Of a stretch of 64,000 nucleotides of DNA, positions 1 through 9,780 are shown piece by piece (the stretch's first letter is position 1; every line of letters starts with the position of its first letter). The position numbers were made by a program, and so were the translations under genes. Origin of the DNA: Haemophilus paraphrohaemolyticus (lineage in GTDB: Bacteria > Pseudomonadota > Gammaproteobacteria > Enterobacterales > Pasteurellaceae). Location: contig NZ_MUXX01000002.1 in assembly GCF_002015045.1 (NCBI RefSeq), positions 161,258 through 225,257 on the forward strand, read 5' to 3'. The notes beneath the pieces were generated by a model, which was not told the origin of the DNA, did not search any database, and worked only from the letters and a program-made list of their open reading frames with translations.

Positions 1-41
1 TCTTTTAGCAATTATTTTGCTTTTATCTATTATAATAAATC

Positions 42-623
42 TTAAAGCACTCTGCGTGATTGAGTATAAGTTCTTGACCAGTAGCTTTCAGAAAGAGAGC
101 TTGTTGTTACGCCTTGGCTTGTGCTAGCGTGAACGAATTTTCCTCCACCAATATACACACCTACGTGGTTATTCTTTCGGAAAAAGACTAAATCACCAGG
201 CTGTAAATCCGATTTAGAAATAGAACGCCCTGAATAACGTTGCTCAGCAGTTGAACGAGGAAGATGGATATTAAAAGCACCACTCATTGTTTTTTGTACA
301 AAAGCTGAACAATCAATTCCACCCACACCTGTACCACCTAAGTGGTAACGCGTCCCAACCCATTGGCGATAAACTTGGTTTACCTTTTGTGAGCCATTTT
401 TTGAAGCGGTCGTATTTGAGGTTTGGTTTGCATTTACTTTCACAGATTTGCTTTTCGCATTTTGTTCAATCTGCTCTGCTGTTGCCGCTTTAGCCACAAT
501 ACGTGCTTTAACTTGATGGGTTGAAGTACTACTTAAACTCGCATTTGCTTGAAACGTCAATCCTGCGAACAGGACAAATAATGAGAGTTTTAGCTGGGTT
601 AAAAGTGAAAATTTTTTATTCAT
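42..623 (-). CDS. NlpC/P60 family cell-wall hydrolase (Spr/MepS-like)
   Basis: Secreted NlpC/P60 cysteine peptidase, a family that cuts peptide cross-links or stems in peptidoglycan. The N-terminus MNKKFSLLTQ is followed by a hydrophobic stretch typical of a signal peptide, with no clear lipobox, then a Ser/Thr/Lys-rich linker to about residue 80. The C-terminal half is the catalytic domain: GGIDCSAFV holds the nucleophilic Cys and HVGVYIGGGKFVHAS the catalytic His region. I start it at 623 (193 residues); a non-ATG extension to 644 would put charged residues before the signal peptide. It stands alone, with nfo upstream on the same strand. The family is certain, the exact orthologue is not. 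Confidence 0.88.
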   Translation of the reverse strand: MNKKFSLLTQLKLSLFVLFAGLTFQANASLSSTSTHQVKARIVAKAATAEQIEQNAKSKSVKVNANQTSNTTASKNGSQKVNQVYRQWVGTRYHLGGTGVGGIDCSAFVQKTMSGAFNIHLPRSTAEQRYSGRSISKSDLQPGDLVFFRKNNHVGVYIGGGKFVHASTSQGVTTSSLSESYWSRTYTQSRRVL

Positions 624-725
624 AATTTTGTCTCGCCAGAACAACTAAAGCGTGTTTATTCCTATTAAAAAATTAATCAATCTGCAATAAAAATTTATTG
701 CAAAAACTGGTTGGAGGAGTATAAC

Positions 726-1571
726 CTATTTTTTTGCTAATGTCCGTAAAAATTTTATCTCTTCTGCCCAAATATCGGGATTTATCGTCTCCAAAATCAT
801 TGGAATGCCATCAAAGCGGTCATCTTTCATAATAAATTCGCAAAATGCTGTGCCAATTGTGCCTTCACGTAACGTATCGTGACGGTCTTTTCGGCTGCCT
901 AATGGCGTTTTCGAACCATTGAGGTGTATTCCACGTAAATATTCGAAGCCTACCACTTGTTCAAATTCGGCAAAAGTTTTTTCGCATTGTTCAAGTGAGC
1001 TAATATCGTAACCCGCTGAAAAAGTATGGCAAGTATCTAAACAGACGCCCACACGACTTTTATCCTCTACTTGTTCAATAATCTCTGCCAGATGTTCGAA
1101 GCGATAGCCTAAATTTGAACCTTGTCCTGCGGTATTTTCGATCACGGCAATTACATTTGGTACTTTACTCACAGCAATATTGATTGACTCGGCAATTCTT
1201 GCCAAACAATCTTGTTCAGAAATTTTGTTTAAGTGAGAACCTGGGTGGAAATTAAGCAATTTTAATCCTAGTTGATTTGCACGTTCCATTTCATCAATAA
1301 AGGCATTACGTGATTTTTCTAAGCCTTCTGCCCCTGGACTGCCTAAGTTAATTAAATAGCTGTCGTGTGGCAAAATTTGATCGGCTGTGAAATGATGCAC
1401 TTGGCAAAAACGTTTAAATTTCTCTATAGTTTCTGCTTTTAATGGCGGTGCTTTCCATTGACGCTGATTTTTGGTAAACAGTGCAAAAGCATTCGCGCCA
1501 ATTTCTACTGCTCGCAACACGGCTTGTTCAACACCACCTGATGCACTCACGTGAGCCCCAATATATTTCAT
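726..1571 (-). CDS. nfo: Endonuclease IV (AP endonuclease)
   Basis: Class II AP endonuclease that incises DNA 5' of abasic sites during base-excision repair; a zinc TIM-barrel enzyme. At 281 residues it is close to E. coli Nfo (285). The metal-ligand motifs of the family are present in order: [60 protein letters not shown] and ETINPD near the C-terminus. The start [13 protein letters not shown] is the conserved family start. It is transcribed divergently from the ycdY-like gene, which begins 82 bp away, so the short gap must hold both promoters. Confidence 0.97.
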   Translation of the reverse strand: MKYIGAHVSASGGVEQAVLRAVEIGANAFALFTKNQRQWKAPPLKAETIEKFKRFCQVHHFTADQILPHDSYLINLGSPGAEGLEKSRNAFIDEMERANQLGLKLLNFHPGSHLNKISEQDCLARIAESINIAVSKVPNVIAVIENTAGQGSNLGYRFEHLAEIIEQVEDKSRVGVCLDTCHTFSAGYDISSLEQCEKTFAEFEQVVGFEYLRGIHLNGSKTPLGSRKDRHDTLREGTIGTAFCEFIMKDDRFDGIPMILETINPDIWAEEIKFLRTLAKK

Positions 1572-1653
1572 TGTATTTCCTCTTATTGTCTATTTTTGTT
1601 CTATAAAAGTCGTGTAGAATAGTGTCATTCACTCAATATTTTCGGTTTATTTT

Positions 1654-2211
1654 ATGAGCAACACTCACATTAATGATTTTTCACTTTTATGCCGTCTATT
1701 CGGTAACCTGTTTTATCGCGAACCAAACGATCCCATTTTAGCGGACACCTTCGCGTGGCTTACTCAAGGCGGATTGCGCCAGCAATGGGCGTTAAACACC
1801 GATAGCCAAAGCGAACTTTCGCTCACTCTATTAGAAAAACAGGCTAACCCTACAGAATTAACCTCAAGCTATCAAGCACTTTTTGCAGAAAATGGCGCAA
1901 TTCCGACCGCTATTTCAGCTTATAAATTTTCTGTGGAAGATTTTATTACCTTTAGAAATGAACGTGGAATGCCTGCATTAGAGCAAGCCGATCACGTTGC
2001 ATTGTTATTGCTTACTGCATCTTGGATTGAAGATCATCTGGATTCTACCCAAGCTCAGCAAATATTGTTTGAAAAATATCTTCTGCCTTGTATGAATAAA
2101 TTTTTAGGTTTGGTGGAAACAAAAGATAACGGATTTTACAAAGCGCTAGCCCAACTTACCCGCGAAGCATTGAGTGCAATGGCAGATGAATTGGACGATG
2201 AAGAAATTTAA
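1654..2211 (+). CDS. ycdY: YcdY-type chaperone of the TorD/DmsD family
   Basis: All-helical redox-enzyme maturation protein. Its overall pattern matches E. coli YcdY rather than TorD or DmsD: DFSLLCRLFGNLFY at the N-terminus, ERGMPALEQADHVALLL in the middle, FEKYLLPCMNKFLG, and the C-terminal LTREALSAMADELDDEE. At 185 residues its length fits. In E. coli, YcdY is linked to activation of the zinc protein YcdX; no ycdX neighbour is seen here. The torZ molybdoenzyme lies 31 kb away, so a role in TorZ maturation is possible but unsupported. No obvious Shine-Dalgarno precedes the ATG. The family call is firm, the client unknown. Confidence 0.85.
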   Translation: MSNTHINDFSLLCRLFGNLFYREPNDPILADTFAWLTQGGLRQQWALNTDSQSELSLTLLEKQANPTELTSSYQALFAENGAIPTAISAYKFSVEDFITFRNERGMPALEQADHVALLLLTASWIEDHLDSTQAQQILFEKYLLPCMNKFLGLVETKDNGFYKALAQLTREALSAMADELDDEEI

Positions 2212-2242
2212 AATAGATTTAATTTACCTTTAAGGAGGTGCT

Positions 2243-2629
2243 ATGAAATACTCACATCTCACCACCATTTTAGTGAGCCTTGCATTGACAGGCTGTGCCT
2301 TAACACCAGCACAAAAAGCACAAAGAGAGGCAGAGAAAATTAAAGCTCAACAGCTGCTTTCAATTGAATTAGCCAAACAGTGTGATGCCGAAACCGCTTC
2401 ACTGATGGAGCAAAAACTTAATCCGCCAGTTAGCCAAACAGCTGAAGAAAAGGAAAAATTGGATAAAGCCTATGCGGAAAAAATCCAAAATCCGATTTTC
2501 CAAGCTTGTCACAAAATGGCGTGGGATAGCTATAAAGCACAAGCTGAAGTAGAAGAGATGCAACAATATTACCGCTTTGAACACCCATATTGGGGATCGC
2601 CGTGGCATTATTGTTACATTTGTTGGTAA
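2243..2629 (+). CDS. Small lipoprotein of unknown function
   Basis: I do not recognise a named family. The first 17 residues form a lipoprotein signal peptide ending in the lipobox LTGC, with Cys18 the lipidated residue. Residues 20-70 are rich in Lys, Glu, Gln and Ala and likely helical. The last 20 residues are strikingly aromatic with two Cys (motifs HPYWGSP and HYCYICW). A strong Shine-Dalgarno (AAGGAGG, 2232-2238) precedes the ATG. It sits 31 bp after the ycdY-like gene and may be cotranscribed with it. A bidirectional hairpin separates it from pckA. The aromatic, Cys-containing tail suggests a membrane-proximal or disulfide-bonded end; that is inference. Confidence 0.75.
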   Translation: MKYSHLTTILVSLALTGCALTPAQKAQREAEKIKAQQLLSIELAKQCDAETASLMEQKLNPPVSQTAEEKEKLDKAYAEKIQNPIFQACHKMAWDSYKAQAEVEEMQQYYRFEHPYWGSPWHYCYICW

Positions 2630-2692
2630 ATTTTCTACTAATAGATAGTTGCTAGTTTGTTAAAAACTACGCCAACCTATATGTAAATGAAA

Positions 2693-2718
2693 AAAGCTAG
2701 GCTTTTACGCCTAGCTTT
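2693..2718. terminator. Bidirectional terminator between the lipoprotein gene and pckA
   Basis: Perfect 10-bp stem AAAGCTAGGC / GCCTAGCTTT with a 6-nt loop, flanked by A-rich and T-rich tracts, between two convergent genes. Confidence 0.85.
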
Positions 2719-2739
2719 CATTATATATTTCACCAAAGA

Positions 2740-4350
2740 TTATAATTTCGGACCAGCCGCAACTAGTGATTTACCTTCGTCATTGGTTGTGTATTTTACA
2801 AAGTTTTTCACAAAACGACCCGCTAGATCTTCTGCTTTTGCTTGCCATTGTGCCTTATCTTCGTAAGTGTTACGAGGGTCTAAAATATGGGTGTCTACAC
2901 CTGGTAAAGTTTTTGGAATTGCCAAGTTAAAGATTGGTAATTCGCCCATTTCTGCTTTTTCGATTGAACCATCTAAAATCGCATCAATGATACCACGAGT
3001 ATCTTTAATTGAAATACGTTTACCTGTACCGTTCCAACCTGTGTTCACTAAGTAAGCTTCTGCACCAGATTCTTCCATACGTTTCACTAACACTTCTGCA
3101 TATTTAGTTGGGTGAAGCGTTAAAAATGCTGCACCAAAGCATGCAGAGAAGGTTGGTGTTGGTTCAGTAATACCACGTTCTGTACCTGCTAATTTTGCCG
3201 TGAAACCAGATAAGAAGTAGTATTTGGTTTGTTCTGGTGTGAGTTTAGACACTGGCGGTAATACACCGAACGCATCTGCAGTTAAGAAAATCACTTTTTT
3301 CGCGTGACCTGCTTTTGATACAGGTTCCACAATATTATCAATGTGATAAATTGGGTAAGACACACGGGTGTTTTCTGTTTTTGATTTATCGGCAAAGTCG
3401 ATAGAACCATCTTCACGTACAACCACATTTTCTAATAACGCATCGCGGCGGATTGCACGGTAAATGTCTGGTTCATTTTCTTCGCTTAGGTTGATGGTTT
3501 TCGCATAGCAACCTCCTTCGAAGTTGAATACACCTTCATCGTCCCAACCGTGTTCATCGTCACCAATAAGTTTACGTTTTGGATCAGTTGAAAGCGTGGT
3601 TTTACCTGTACCAGATAAACCAAAGAATACCGCTACATCACCATCATTACCTACGTTTGCAGAGCAGTGCATTGCAGCAATATTTTTTAATGGTAAGAGA
3701 AAGTTCATCATTGAGAACATCCCTTTTTTCATTTCGCCACCATACCAAGTACCACCAATAAGTTGTATCGCTTCGGTTAGGTTAAACGCCACAAAGTTTT
3801 CAGAATTTAAGCCTTGTTCTTTCCAGTTTGGATTGGTTACTTTTGAACCATTCATTACGACGAAATCTGGCTTAAAGTCTTTGAACTGTTCTTCTGTTGG
3901 GCGAATGAACATATTTTTTACAAAGTGAGCTTGCCACGCCACTTCCGTAATAATACGAACAGCGATGTGATGGCGAGGGCTTGCGCCACAGAAGCCATCA
4001 ATCACGAATAAGCGTTTATTTGAAAGTTCGTGAGTGACTAATTCTTTCAAACTTTGCCACGTGGTTTGGCTCATTGGTTTGTTATCATTTTTTACTTCAT
4101 CGGTTGTCCACCAAATATGATCTTTGGTAGTTTCATCGTAGACGATATATTTATCTTTTGGTGAACGACCTGTAAAAATCCCTGTATCTACTGCAACGGC
4201 ACCTAAATTCGTCAAGCAACCTTTCTCACAACCTTCTAAATTTGGGTTCATCTCTTCCTCAAAGAGTTGTTCGTAACTTGGGTTACGCACAATTTCTTTG
4301 GCGTTAGTAATGCCAAGTTCTGCAAGTTCTTGTTCGATACGATTTAACAT
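2740..4350 (-). CDS. pckA: Phosphoenolpyruvate carboxykinase (ATP)
   Basis: Converts oxaloacetate and ATP to phosphoenolpyruvate, CO2 and ADP. In Pasteurellaceae it often runs in the carboxylating direction, feeding the C4 succinate branch during fermentation. At 536 residues it is full length. The kinase P-loop [11 protein letters not shown], the substrate motif [10 protein letters not shown], the metal-site stretch GDDEHGWDD and the C-terminal TNTGW-like motif ([15 protein letters not shown]) are all visible. The start [14 protein letters not shown] has a GAGGTG-type Shine-Dalgarno. It is monocistronic, separated by 232 bp of AT-rich DNA from the divergent ftsB; that gap must carry its promoter, but I see no confident CRP or ArcA site. 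Confidence 0.98.
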   Translation of the reverse strand: MLNRIEQELAELGITNAKEIVRNPSYEQLFEEEMNPNLEGCEKGCLTNLGAVAVDTGIFTGRSPKDKYIVYDETTKDHIWWTTDEVKNDNKPMSQTTWQSLKELVTHELSNKRLFVIDGFCGASPRHHIAVRIITEVAWQAHFVKNMFIRPTEEQFKDFKPDFVVMNGSKVTNPNWKEQGLNSENFVAFNLTEAIQLIGGTWYGGEMKKGMFSMMNFLLPLKNIAAMHCSANVGNDGDVAVFFGLSGTGKTTLSTDPKRKLIGDDEHGWDDEGVFNFEGGCYAKTINLSEENEPDIYRAIRRDALLENVVVREDGSIDFADKSKTENTRVSYPIYHIDNIVEPVSKAGHAKKVIFLTADAFGVLPPVSKLTPEQTKYYFLSGFTAKLAGTERGITEPTPTFSACFGAAFLTLHPTKYAEVLVKRMEESGAEAYLVNTGWNGTGKRISIKDTRGIIDAILDGSIEKAEMGELPIFNLAIPKTLPGVDTHILDPRNTYEDKAQWQAKAEDLAGRFVKNFVKYTTNDEGKSLVAAGPKL

Positions 4351-4582
4351 AAATCACCTCACTCCAATGTGTGTATTTAAGAATTGGGGCAATTCTACCC
4401 CGTTATGATTAAAAAAAATGCCAACTACTTCACATTTTTAAAAAAAGTGAAAAAAAATTGAAAAAGATTTGAAGTTTTTGCTCCGTTTACATGAATGACT
4501 TTTCTTGCAATAACAAACTTTTCCATTTTTTGTAAAAAGACGGTAAAATTCTACCGCTTTTTAAATAAGGAACAAGAAAAAG

Positions 4583-4864
4583 ATGCGTGTATTAGTTGGG
4601 TTTTTAGCATTTCTTCTGATTTTCTTTCAATATAATTTCTGGTTTGGCGAAAATGGGTGGAATGATTATCGAGCAGCTTCAGCAAACTTGGAAGAAGTCA
4701 AAAAAGAGAATGAGCGTTTGGCAATGCGTAATGGTTTAATTGAAGCGGAAATTTACGATTTAAAACACGGTGTGAACGCCTTAGAAGAGCGTGCCCGTAC
4801 AGAACACGAAATGGTGAAATCAGATGAAGTGTTCTACCGCATTATTCCTAAAAATGGGAAATAA
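4583..4864 (+). CDS. ftsB: Cell division protein FtsB
   Basis: Small bitopic divisome protein that, with FtsL and FtsQ, links early and late division proteins and activates septal peptidoglycan synthesis. At 93 residues it has the family layout: one N-terminal membrane segment ([20 protein letters not shown]), a coiled coil (about residues 30-70, [15 protein letters not shown]), and the conserved C-terminal stretch [19 protein letters not shown]. Its stop codon lies one base before the ispD start, so the two are translationally coupled. The ftsB-ispD-ispF order is as in E. coli. A TAAAAT box at 4544-4549 may be its -10 element. Confidence 0.95.
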   Translation: MRVLVGFLAFLLIFFQYNFWFGENGWNDYRAASANLEEVKKENERLAMRNGLIEAEIYDLKHGVNALEERARTEHEMVKSDEVFYRIIPKNGK

Positions 4865-4865
4865 A

Positions 4866-5543
4866 ATGAGCAGACAAATTTTTGCGATTATTCCAGCATC
4901 GGGTGTGGGCAGCCGAATGCAATCCAATATGCCAAAGCAATATCTTCAACTGCTTGGTAAAACGATTTTAGAGCATACGCTTTCGATTTTCTTAGCTCAT
5001 CCGTACATTGAAAAAGTGATAGTTGCGGTTTCAAAAGAAGATCAATACTATCCTGAAATAGCCTTATTACAAGATTCGAAAGTTAATGTGGTTTTTGGGG
5101 GTGAAACCCGTGCAGATTCAGTATTCAATGCATTGCAAAAAGTACCAGAAAATGCTTGGGTGTTAGTGCACGATGCTGCTCGCCCCTGCTTAAAGCGGTC
5201 TGATTTAGACAAACTTTTGCAAATTGAAGATGAGCAGGGCGGTATTCTTGCTACACCTGCGATTGATACAATGAAACGTACCCAAGATGCCAAAATGATT
5301 TCGCATACTGAAGATCGTTCAACCTTATGGCACGCATTAACTCCGCAATTCTTTCCTGCTCAGAGATTGAAAAAAGCATTATCCGAGGCATTTGCTGCAA
5401 ATGCGGTAGTGACTGATGAAGCTTCTGCTATGGAGTTTCTCGGTTTCCATCCGCAATTGGTTGCAGGCAGAGCTGATAATATCAAAATTACCCGCCCCGA
5501 AGATTTAGCATTGGCGGAATTTTATTTAACAAGAAACGATTAA
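4866..5543 (+). CDS. ispD: 2-C-methyl-D-erythritol 4-phosphate cytidylyltransferase
   Basis: Third enzyme of the MEP isoprenoid pathway: joins CTP and methylerythritol phosphate to give CDP-ME. The start at 4866 ([18 protein letters not shown]) puts the nucleotide-binding loop at the N-terminus as in the family; an upstream in-frame ATG at 4824 would overlap ftsB by 41 bp and add an unrelated tail. Other motifs are [11 protein letters not shown] and, near the C-terminus, the RPEDLALAE signature. At 225 residues it is normal length. ispF, which acts two steps later, begins 23 bp downstream. Confidence 0.97.
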   Translation: MSRQIFAIIPASGVGSRMQSNMPKQYLQLLGKTILEHTLSIFLAHPYIEKVIVAVSKEDQYYPEIALLQDSKVNVVFGGETRADSVFNALQKVPENAWVLVHDAARPCLKRSDLDKLLQIEDEQGGILATPAIDTMKRTQDAKMISHTEDRSTLWHALTPQFFPAQRLKKALSEAFAANAVVTDEASAMEFLGFHPQLVAGRADNIKITRPEDLALAEFYLTRND

Positions 5544-5566
5544 GATAGATTAAAGAGGATTAAAAA

Positions 5567-6043
5567 ATGATTCGAATTGGACACGGTTTTGATGTACACG
5601 CTTTTGGGCAAGCTCGCCCATTGATGATTTGTGGCGTGGAAGTGCCTTATCACACGGGGTTTATTGCCCATAGTGATGGCGATGTAGCGTTACACGCCTT
5701 AACAGATGCATTATTAGGCGCAGTAGCGTTAGGTGATATTGGTAAACTTTTCCCTGATACTGATATGCAATACAAAAATGCCGACAGCCGTAAATTGTTG
5801 ATTGAAGCCTATCGCCGTGTACGTGAGCAAGGTTATAAAGTAGGCAACGTAGATGTCACTATTATTGCGCAAGCGCCGAAAATGCGACCTTATATCGACC
5901 AAATGCGTCAAACCATTGCCGATGATTTGCAATGCGATGTGATGCAAGTGAATGTAAAAGCGACGACAACTGAAAAATTAGGCTTTACAGGGCGTGGCGA
6001 AGGCATTGCGTGTGAAACAGTAGCATTGTTAACCAAAATTTAA
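5567..6043 (+). CDS. ispF: 2-C-methyl-D-erythritol 2,4-cyclodiphosphate synthase
   Basis: MEP-pathway enzyme that cyclises CDP-ME 2-phosphate with release of CMP. Trimeric zinc enzyme, 158 residues, full length. The zinc-binding motif GHGFDVHAF is at the N-terminus, with [18 protein letters not shown] and the C-terminal [18 protein letters not shown] signature. An AGAGGA Shine-Dalgarno precedes the ATG. It is the last gene of the ftsB-ispD-ispF unit and converges on mutT; the 87-bp gap holds a mobile-element remnant. Confidence 0.98.
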   Translation: MIRIGHGFDVHAFGQARPLMICGVEVPYHTGFIAHSDGDVALHALTDALLGAVALGDIGKLFPDTDMQYKNADSRKLLIEAYRRVREQGYKVGNVDVTIIAQAPKMRPYIDQMRQTIADDLQCDVMQVNVKATTTEKLGFTGRGEGIACETVALLTKI

Positions 6044-6091
6044 TAAGCAAAAATAGTAGTATTATATAGCACTTTTACAAAGCTGAAATTA

Positions 6092-6126
6092 GGGCATAGT
6101 ATACAAAAAGGTTGTCTACTATGCCT
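6092..6126. repeat. Miniature palindrome with GGCATAGTAGACAA ends
   Basis: Left arm GGCATAGTATACAA (6093-6106) and right arm TTGTCTACTATGCC (6112-6125) are inverted repeats matching 13 of 14 positions, with only 5 bp between. The same 14-bp end occurs at 56993-57006, where it closes a transposase remnant. This copy looks like two insertion-sequence ends brought together by internal deletion. No T-tract follows, so it is a weak candidate for a terminator. Confidence 0.7.
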
Positions 6127-6130
6127 CAAA

Positions 6131-6538
6131 TTACCTATGAATTGGTTCTGCCTTCAATTTCCCAATCAACTTCTCATTAGCAGGCGGGAATTGCCCTTCA
6201 TCTAGTTCAGATTGAGCAATCCAGAAGCCTTCTTGCCCTTCGCGCCCGAAAGGTTCACCAATCCACTCTTCGATTAAGAAAAAGTAAAATTCGATAATTT
6301 TTGTTGGGTATTCAAATTGGAAATGCTCGTAAGGAAATGCACTTAATACTTGAATGCCAGCCTCTTCTTCCAATTCGCGTTTTACTGCTTCCTCTGGAGT
6401 TTCGTTCGGTTCAATTTTTCCGCCAGGAAATTCGAGGGATTGAGCAAAATCTTGCCCTTCAAGGCGTTGAGCTAAATAAATTTGTCCAAATTCATTGCGG
6501 ATAATGCCTGCGGCAACTCGAACAATGGGTTTTGACAT
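6131..6538 (-). CDS. mutT: 8-oxo-dGTP diphosphatase MutT
   Basis: Nudix hydrolase that removes oxidised guanine nucleotides from the pool. The Nudix box is complete: GGKIEPNETPEEAVKREL followed by EEEAGI (residues about 39-62), fitting G-x5-E-x7-REUxEExGU. At 135 residues it is close to E. coli MutT (129). Its position downstream of secA matches E. coli. A hairpin built from two inverted uptake signals separates it from secA. Confidence 0.95.
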   Translation of the reverse strand: MSKPIVRVAAGIIRNEFGQIYLAQRLEGQDFAQSLEFPGGKIEPNETPEEAVKRELEEEAGIQVLSAFPYEHFQFEYPTKIIEFYFFLIEEWIGEPFGREGQEGFWIAQSELDEGQFPPANEKLIGKLKAEPIHR

Positions 6539-6583
6539 AGTGGTTTTTCTTCCTTTTTTAATGGATAAAACTTATATAGAAGA

Positions 6584-6622
6584 GCGGTCTGATTTTGCAA
6601 ATCTTTTACAAAATTAGACCGC
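6584..6622. terminator. Inverted uptake-signal pair, secA terminator
   Basis: Arms GCGGTCTGATTTTG (6584-6597) and CAAAATTAGACCGC (6609-6622) pair at 13 of 14 positions. Each arm is an uptake signal with its T/A-rich extension. It lies just after the secA stop codon, where a transcription terminator is expected. Confidence 0.75.
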
Positions 6623-6634
6623 TTGTGTCATTAC

Positions 6635-9328
6635 TTACGCATATTTCGCTTTGCTGCCGTGGCAATGTTTGTATTTTTTACCTGAACCGCAAGGGCAAGG
6701 ATCGTTGCGACTAATGTGTAAGTTCGCTAATTGCTCTTCAGTCAGGTTATCCATATCCACTGCCTGTTCAGCCTCTACGGCTTCTTGTTCTTGTTGAGCA
6801 GCTTGTTGCTCTGTCGCAACTTCTTCTTGACTACGCACTTGAATACGGCTTAATACGCTAATGACATTGGTTTTAAGCAGATCCAACATTTCAGTGAACA
6901 TGGCAAACGACTCTTTCTTGTACTCGTTTTTCGGATCTTTCTGACCGTAGCTGCGTAAGTGAATTCCTTTGCGGAGATAATCCATTGCAGAAAGGTGTTC
7001 TTTCCAAAGTTCATCAAGAGTTTGTAATACGATACCTTTTTCAAAGTTACGCATCACTTCTTCTCCTACAATCGCTTCTTTCGCTTTGTATTCTTCTTTC
7101 GCAATATTCAGAATACGTTCACGTAAGGTTTCCTCGTGCAGATCTGGCTCATCTTCTAACCAATGTTGAATTGGCAGTTTCATTCCGAACTGACGATCTA
7201 AACGCACTTCTAAGCCTTCAATATCCCACATCTCTTCGATAGATTGAGGTGGGACATACTGGCTAATGATTTGGTTGAACACATCATCACGGATGGTTTC
7301 AATCATTGGTGAAACATTATCCGTTTCAAGTAAGTAATTACGTTGTTCGTAGATCACTTTACGTTGCTCATTTGCCACGTCATCGTATTGAAGCAAGTTT
7401 TTACGACCATCAAAGTTATGTGCTTCTACTTTCGCTTGTGCTGAGGCAATCACTTTAGTCAGCAGTTTTGACTCCATCGCTTCACCTTCTTCCGTGAAGG
7501 CCTTACGCATCATATTGAGCTTGCCTTCATTGAGGTAAATACGCATTAAAGGATCGTCCAATGATAAGTAAAAACGTGATGAACCTGGGTCGCCTTGACG
7601 GCCTGAACGACCGCGTAACTGGTTATCGATACGACGTGATTCGTGGCGTTCTGTACCGATAATGTGTAAACCACCTGCCGCCATTACGGTTTCATAGCGT
7701 TCTTTCCACGCGGCTTTGATTGCTTCGATTTGCTCTTCAGTTGGGTTTTCCAGTTTTGCGACTTCCGCTTTCCAGTTACCACCTAAAACGATATCCGTAC
7801 CACGACCCGCCATATTAGTTGCGATAGTTACCGCACCTGGTAAGCCTGCATCGGCGATAATTTCTGCTTCTTGTGCGTGGAATTTCGCATTTAATACGTT
7901 GTGTTTAATACCTGCTTTGTCTAATTCGTGAGAAAGCAATTCTGATTTTTCAACCGATGCTGTGCCTACTAAAACAGGTTGGTTACGAGTAATACAATCT
8001 TTAATATCCTTAATGACTGCTGCGAATTTTTCAGGCTCGCTCTTGAACATTAAGTCTGTATGGTCTTTACGTAAGATTGGTTTATTGGTTGGAATCACCA
8101 CCGTATTTAAGCCATAAATTTGTTGGAATTCAAAAGCTTCAGTATCTGCTGTACCGGTCATCCCTGCTAATTTTTCATATAAACGGAAGTAGTTTTGGTA
8201 AGTGATGGACGCAACAGTTTGGTTTTCGCCTTGAATGTTTACGTGCTCTTTGGCTTCAATTGCTTGGTGTAAGCCATCAGACCAACGACGGCCCGCCATT
8301 GTACGGCCTGTATGCTCATCGATAATCACGATTTCACCATTTTCAACGATATAATCCACATCTTTTTCGAACAATTTATGTGCACGTAGTGCTGCATAAG
8401 TGTGATGTAAAAGTGAAATACGAGCTGGCTGATAAAGGCTCTCGCCTTCTTGCATCAAACCCATTTGGGTTAAGATGTTTTCCACTTTCACCATACCGCG
8501 TTCGGTTAAGTGTGCTTGTTTGTTTTTTAAGTCAAGCGTGTAGTCGCCTTCACCCGTATATTCATCGCTATCTTCTTTTTCTTGGAAAGTTAGATGCGGA
8601 ATGACTTGGTCAATCGCTTGATAAATTTGAGTCGCATCTTCCGCTGGCCCTGAAATAATTAATGGCGTACGTGCTTCATCGATTAAGATTGAGTCCACCT
8701 CATCCACCAACGCATAGTGCAATTCACGTTGGAAACGCTCATTTTTATCGTGAGCCAAGTTATCACGCAAATAGTCAAAACCAAGTTCGCTGTTGGTCGA
8801 ATAGGTAATATCCGCTTTATAGGCTTCGCGTTTATCCGCCGGCAACATTCCTGGAACGTTTACCGCTACGCTCATGCCTAAAAATTCAAATAACGGACGG
8901 TTCATTTCCGCATCGCGGCGTGCTAAGTAATCATTCACGGTCACGACATGTACGCCTTTTCCTGTTAATGCATTTAAATAGCAAGGTAACGTTGCGGTTA
9001 AGGTTTTGCCTTCACCCGTACGCATCTCTGCGATATTACGGTCAGTCAGCACCATACCGCCAATCAATTGCACATCGAAATGACGCATACCCATCACACG
9101 TTTACTTGCTTCACGTACAGTTGCAAAGGCTTCTGGCAAAATGGCTTGTAAGGTTTCGCCCGCACTCAAACGTTCTTTAAATTCAGCGGTTTTTGCTTGT
9201 AATTGCTCGTCTGAAAGTTGCTCGAAAGTGGGTTCTAATTTGTTAATTTTTGCTACGGTTTTGCGTAAGCGTTTTAAAGTGCGTTCATTGCTTGAGCCGA
9301 AAATCGCGGTTAATACTTTTGAAATCAT
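6635..9328 (-). CDS. secA: Preprotein translocase ATPase SecA
   Basis: Motor ATPase that drives unfolded proteins through SecYEG. At 897 residues it is full length. It carries the Walker A motif MRTGEGKT (about residue 102), the DEVD and DEAR motifs of the DEAD-like motor, [27 protein letters not shown], and a C-terminal zinc site [14 protein letters not shown] that binds SecB and lipids. Shine-Dalgarno AAGGA lies upstream of the ATG. The region around start and Shine-Dalgarno can pair with the 3' end of the upstream secM gene. secM-secA-mutT is the enterobacterial gene order. Confidence 0.99.
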   Translation of the reverse strand: MISKVLTAIFGSSNERTLKRLRKTVAKINKLEPTFEQLSDEQLQAKTAEFKERLSAGETLQAILPEAFATVREASKRVMGMRHFDVQLIGGMVLTDRNIAEMRTGEGKTLTATLPCYLNALTGKGVHVVTVNDYLARRDAEMNRPLFEFLGMSVAVNVPGMLPADKREAYKADITYSTNSELGFDYLRDNLAHDKNERFQRELHYALVDEVDSILIDEARTPLIISGPAEDATQIYQAIDQVIPHLTFQEKEDSDEYTGEGDYTLDLKNKQAHLTERGMVKVENILTQMGLMQEGESLYQPARISLLHHTYAALRAHKLFEKDVDYIVENGEIVIIDEHTGRTMAGRRWSDGLHQAIEAKEHVNIQGENQTVASITYQNYFRLYEKLAGMTGTADTEAFEFQQIYGLNTVVIPTNKPILRKDHTDLMFKSEPEKFAAVIKDIKDCITRNQPVLVGTASVEKSELLSHELDKAGIKHNVLNAKFHAQEAEIIADAGLPGAVTIATNMAGRGTDIVLGGNWKAEVAKLENPTEEQIEAIKAAWKERYETVMAAGGLHIIGTERHESRRIDNQLRGRSGRQGDPGSSRFYLSLDDPLMRIYLNEGKLNMMRKAFTEEGEAMESKLLTKVIASAQAKVEAHNFDGRKNLLQYDDVANEQRKVIYEQRNYLLETDNVSPMIETIRDDVFNQIISQYVPPQSIEEMWDIEGLEVRLDRQFGMKLPIQHWLEDEPDLHEETLRERILNIAKEEYKAKEAIVGEEVMRNFEKGIVLQTLDELWKEHLSAMDYLRKGIHLRSYGQKDPKNEYKKESFAMFTEMLDLLKTNVISVLSRIQVRSQEEVATEQQAAQQEQEAVEAEQAVDMDNLTEEQLANLHISRNDPCPCGSGKKYKHCHGSKAKYA

Positions 9329-9383
9329 TGTTTATCCTTATTTTGTTTAGATTGATACATAAAATTTTAAGCGATAAACAATG
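9326..9383 (-). promoter_or_regulatory. secM-secA translational switch hairpin
   Basis: In the transcript, secM codons 100-103 (complement of 9373-9383) read CATTGTTTATC, and the secA Shine-Dalgarno-to-start region (9326-9336) reads GATAAACAATG. These are an exact 11-bp inverted repeat with a 36-nt loop. Pairing would hide the secA start. A ribosome stalled with Pro99 (9385-9387) in the A site would cover the first arm and free secA. The pairing is seen directly; the mechanism is the known E. coli SecM principle. Confidence 0.85.
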
Positions 9384-9681
9384 CGGGTCCCGCTCGAATA
9401 GGATGGTTTAAATCGCCATCAAAATGAAAGGCTTTTGCAAAAAATGGGGTAATTTCGACCGCTTGTACTTCGCTTGCAACATTTTCTGGCTTGGATTCAG
9501 CTAGAAATAAGTGCTGTTCTTGCTCAGCTTCTGCTGTAATAGCTTGAACAAGCGGTTGATTTAAAATGGTCTGTTCACTTTCAGGGATTGGCTGAATTTC
9601 AGGCAACGAAAAAATCGCAAGAATTCCTAAAAGGAACTGCGATAATAATGGTTTGCGGTGAAAGTGATTAAATAAACTCAT
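9367..9681 (-). CDS. secM: SecM secretion monitor with ribosome-arrest tail
   Basis: Leader gene for secA. Only 104 residues, against about 170 in E. coli. The N-terminus has a signal-peptide-like hydrophobic stretch (LLSQFLLGILAIFSLP), so the nascent chain can be pulled by the Sec machinery. The C-terminus ends HPIRAGPALFIA: it keeps the IRAGP core of the arrest peptide (residues 95-99) but lacks the Phe and Trp that precede it in E. coli (FxxxxWIxxxxGIRAGP). The stop is 38 bp before the secA ATG. Identity rests on position, the signal sequence and the IRAGP core rather than overall similarity, and is reinforced by the hairpin with the secA start. Confidence 0.93.
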   Translation of the reverse strand: MSLFNHFHRKPLLSQFLLGILAIFSLPEIQPIPESEQTILNQPLVQAITAEAEQEQHLFLAESKPENVASEVQAVEITPFFAKAFHFDGDLNHPIRAGPALFIA

Positions 9682-9780
9682 TAAAAATACCTAAAAAATC
9701 AAGTGGTATTATATGTTAATTTGCCCAGAAAGGCTAAGTTAATGCGGTCAAGTTATGTAAATTCAAGTTAATTTTAGCGG

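Noticed and set aside
1654..2211. Naming the TorD-family gene torD as the dedicated chaperone of torZ
   Set aside because: Sequence pattern is closer to YcdY and the gene lies 31 kb from torZ.
3524..3928. Open frame of 134 codons on the plus strand inside pckA
   Set aside because: Exactly opposite a highly conserved enzyme gene; no ribosome site and composition of a codon-shadow frame.
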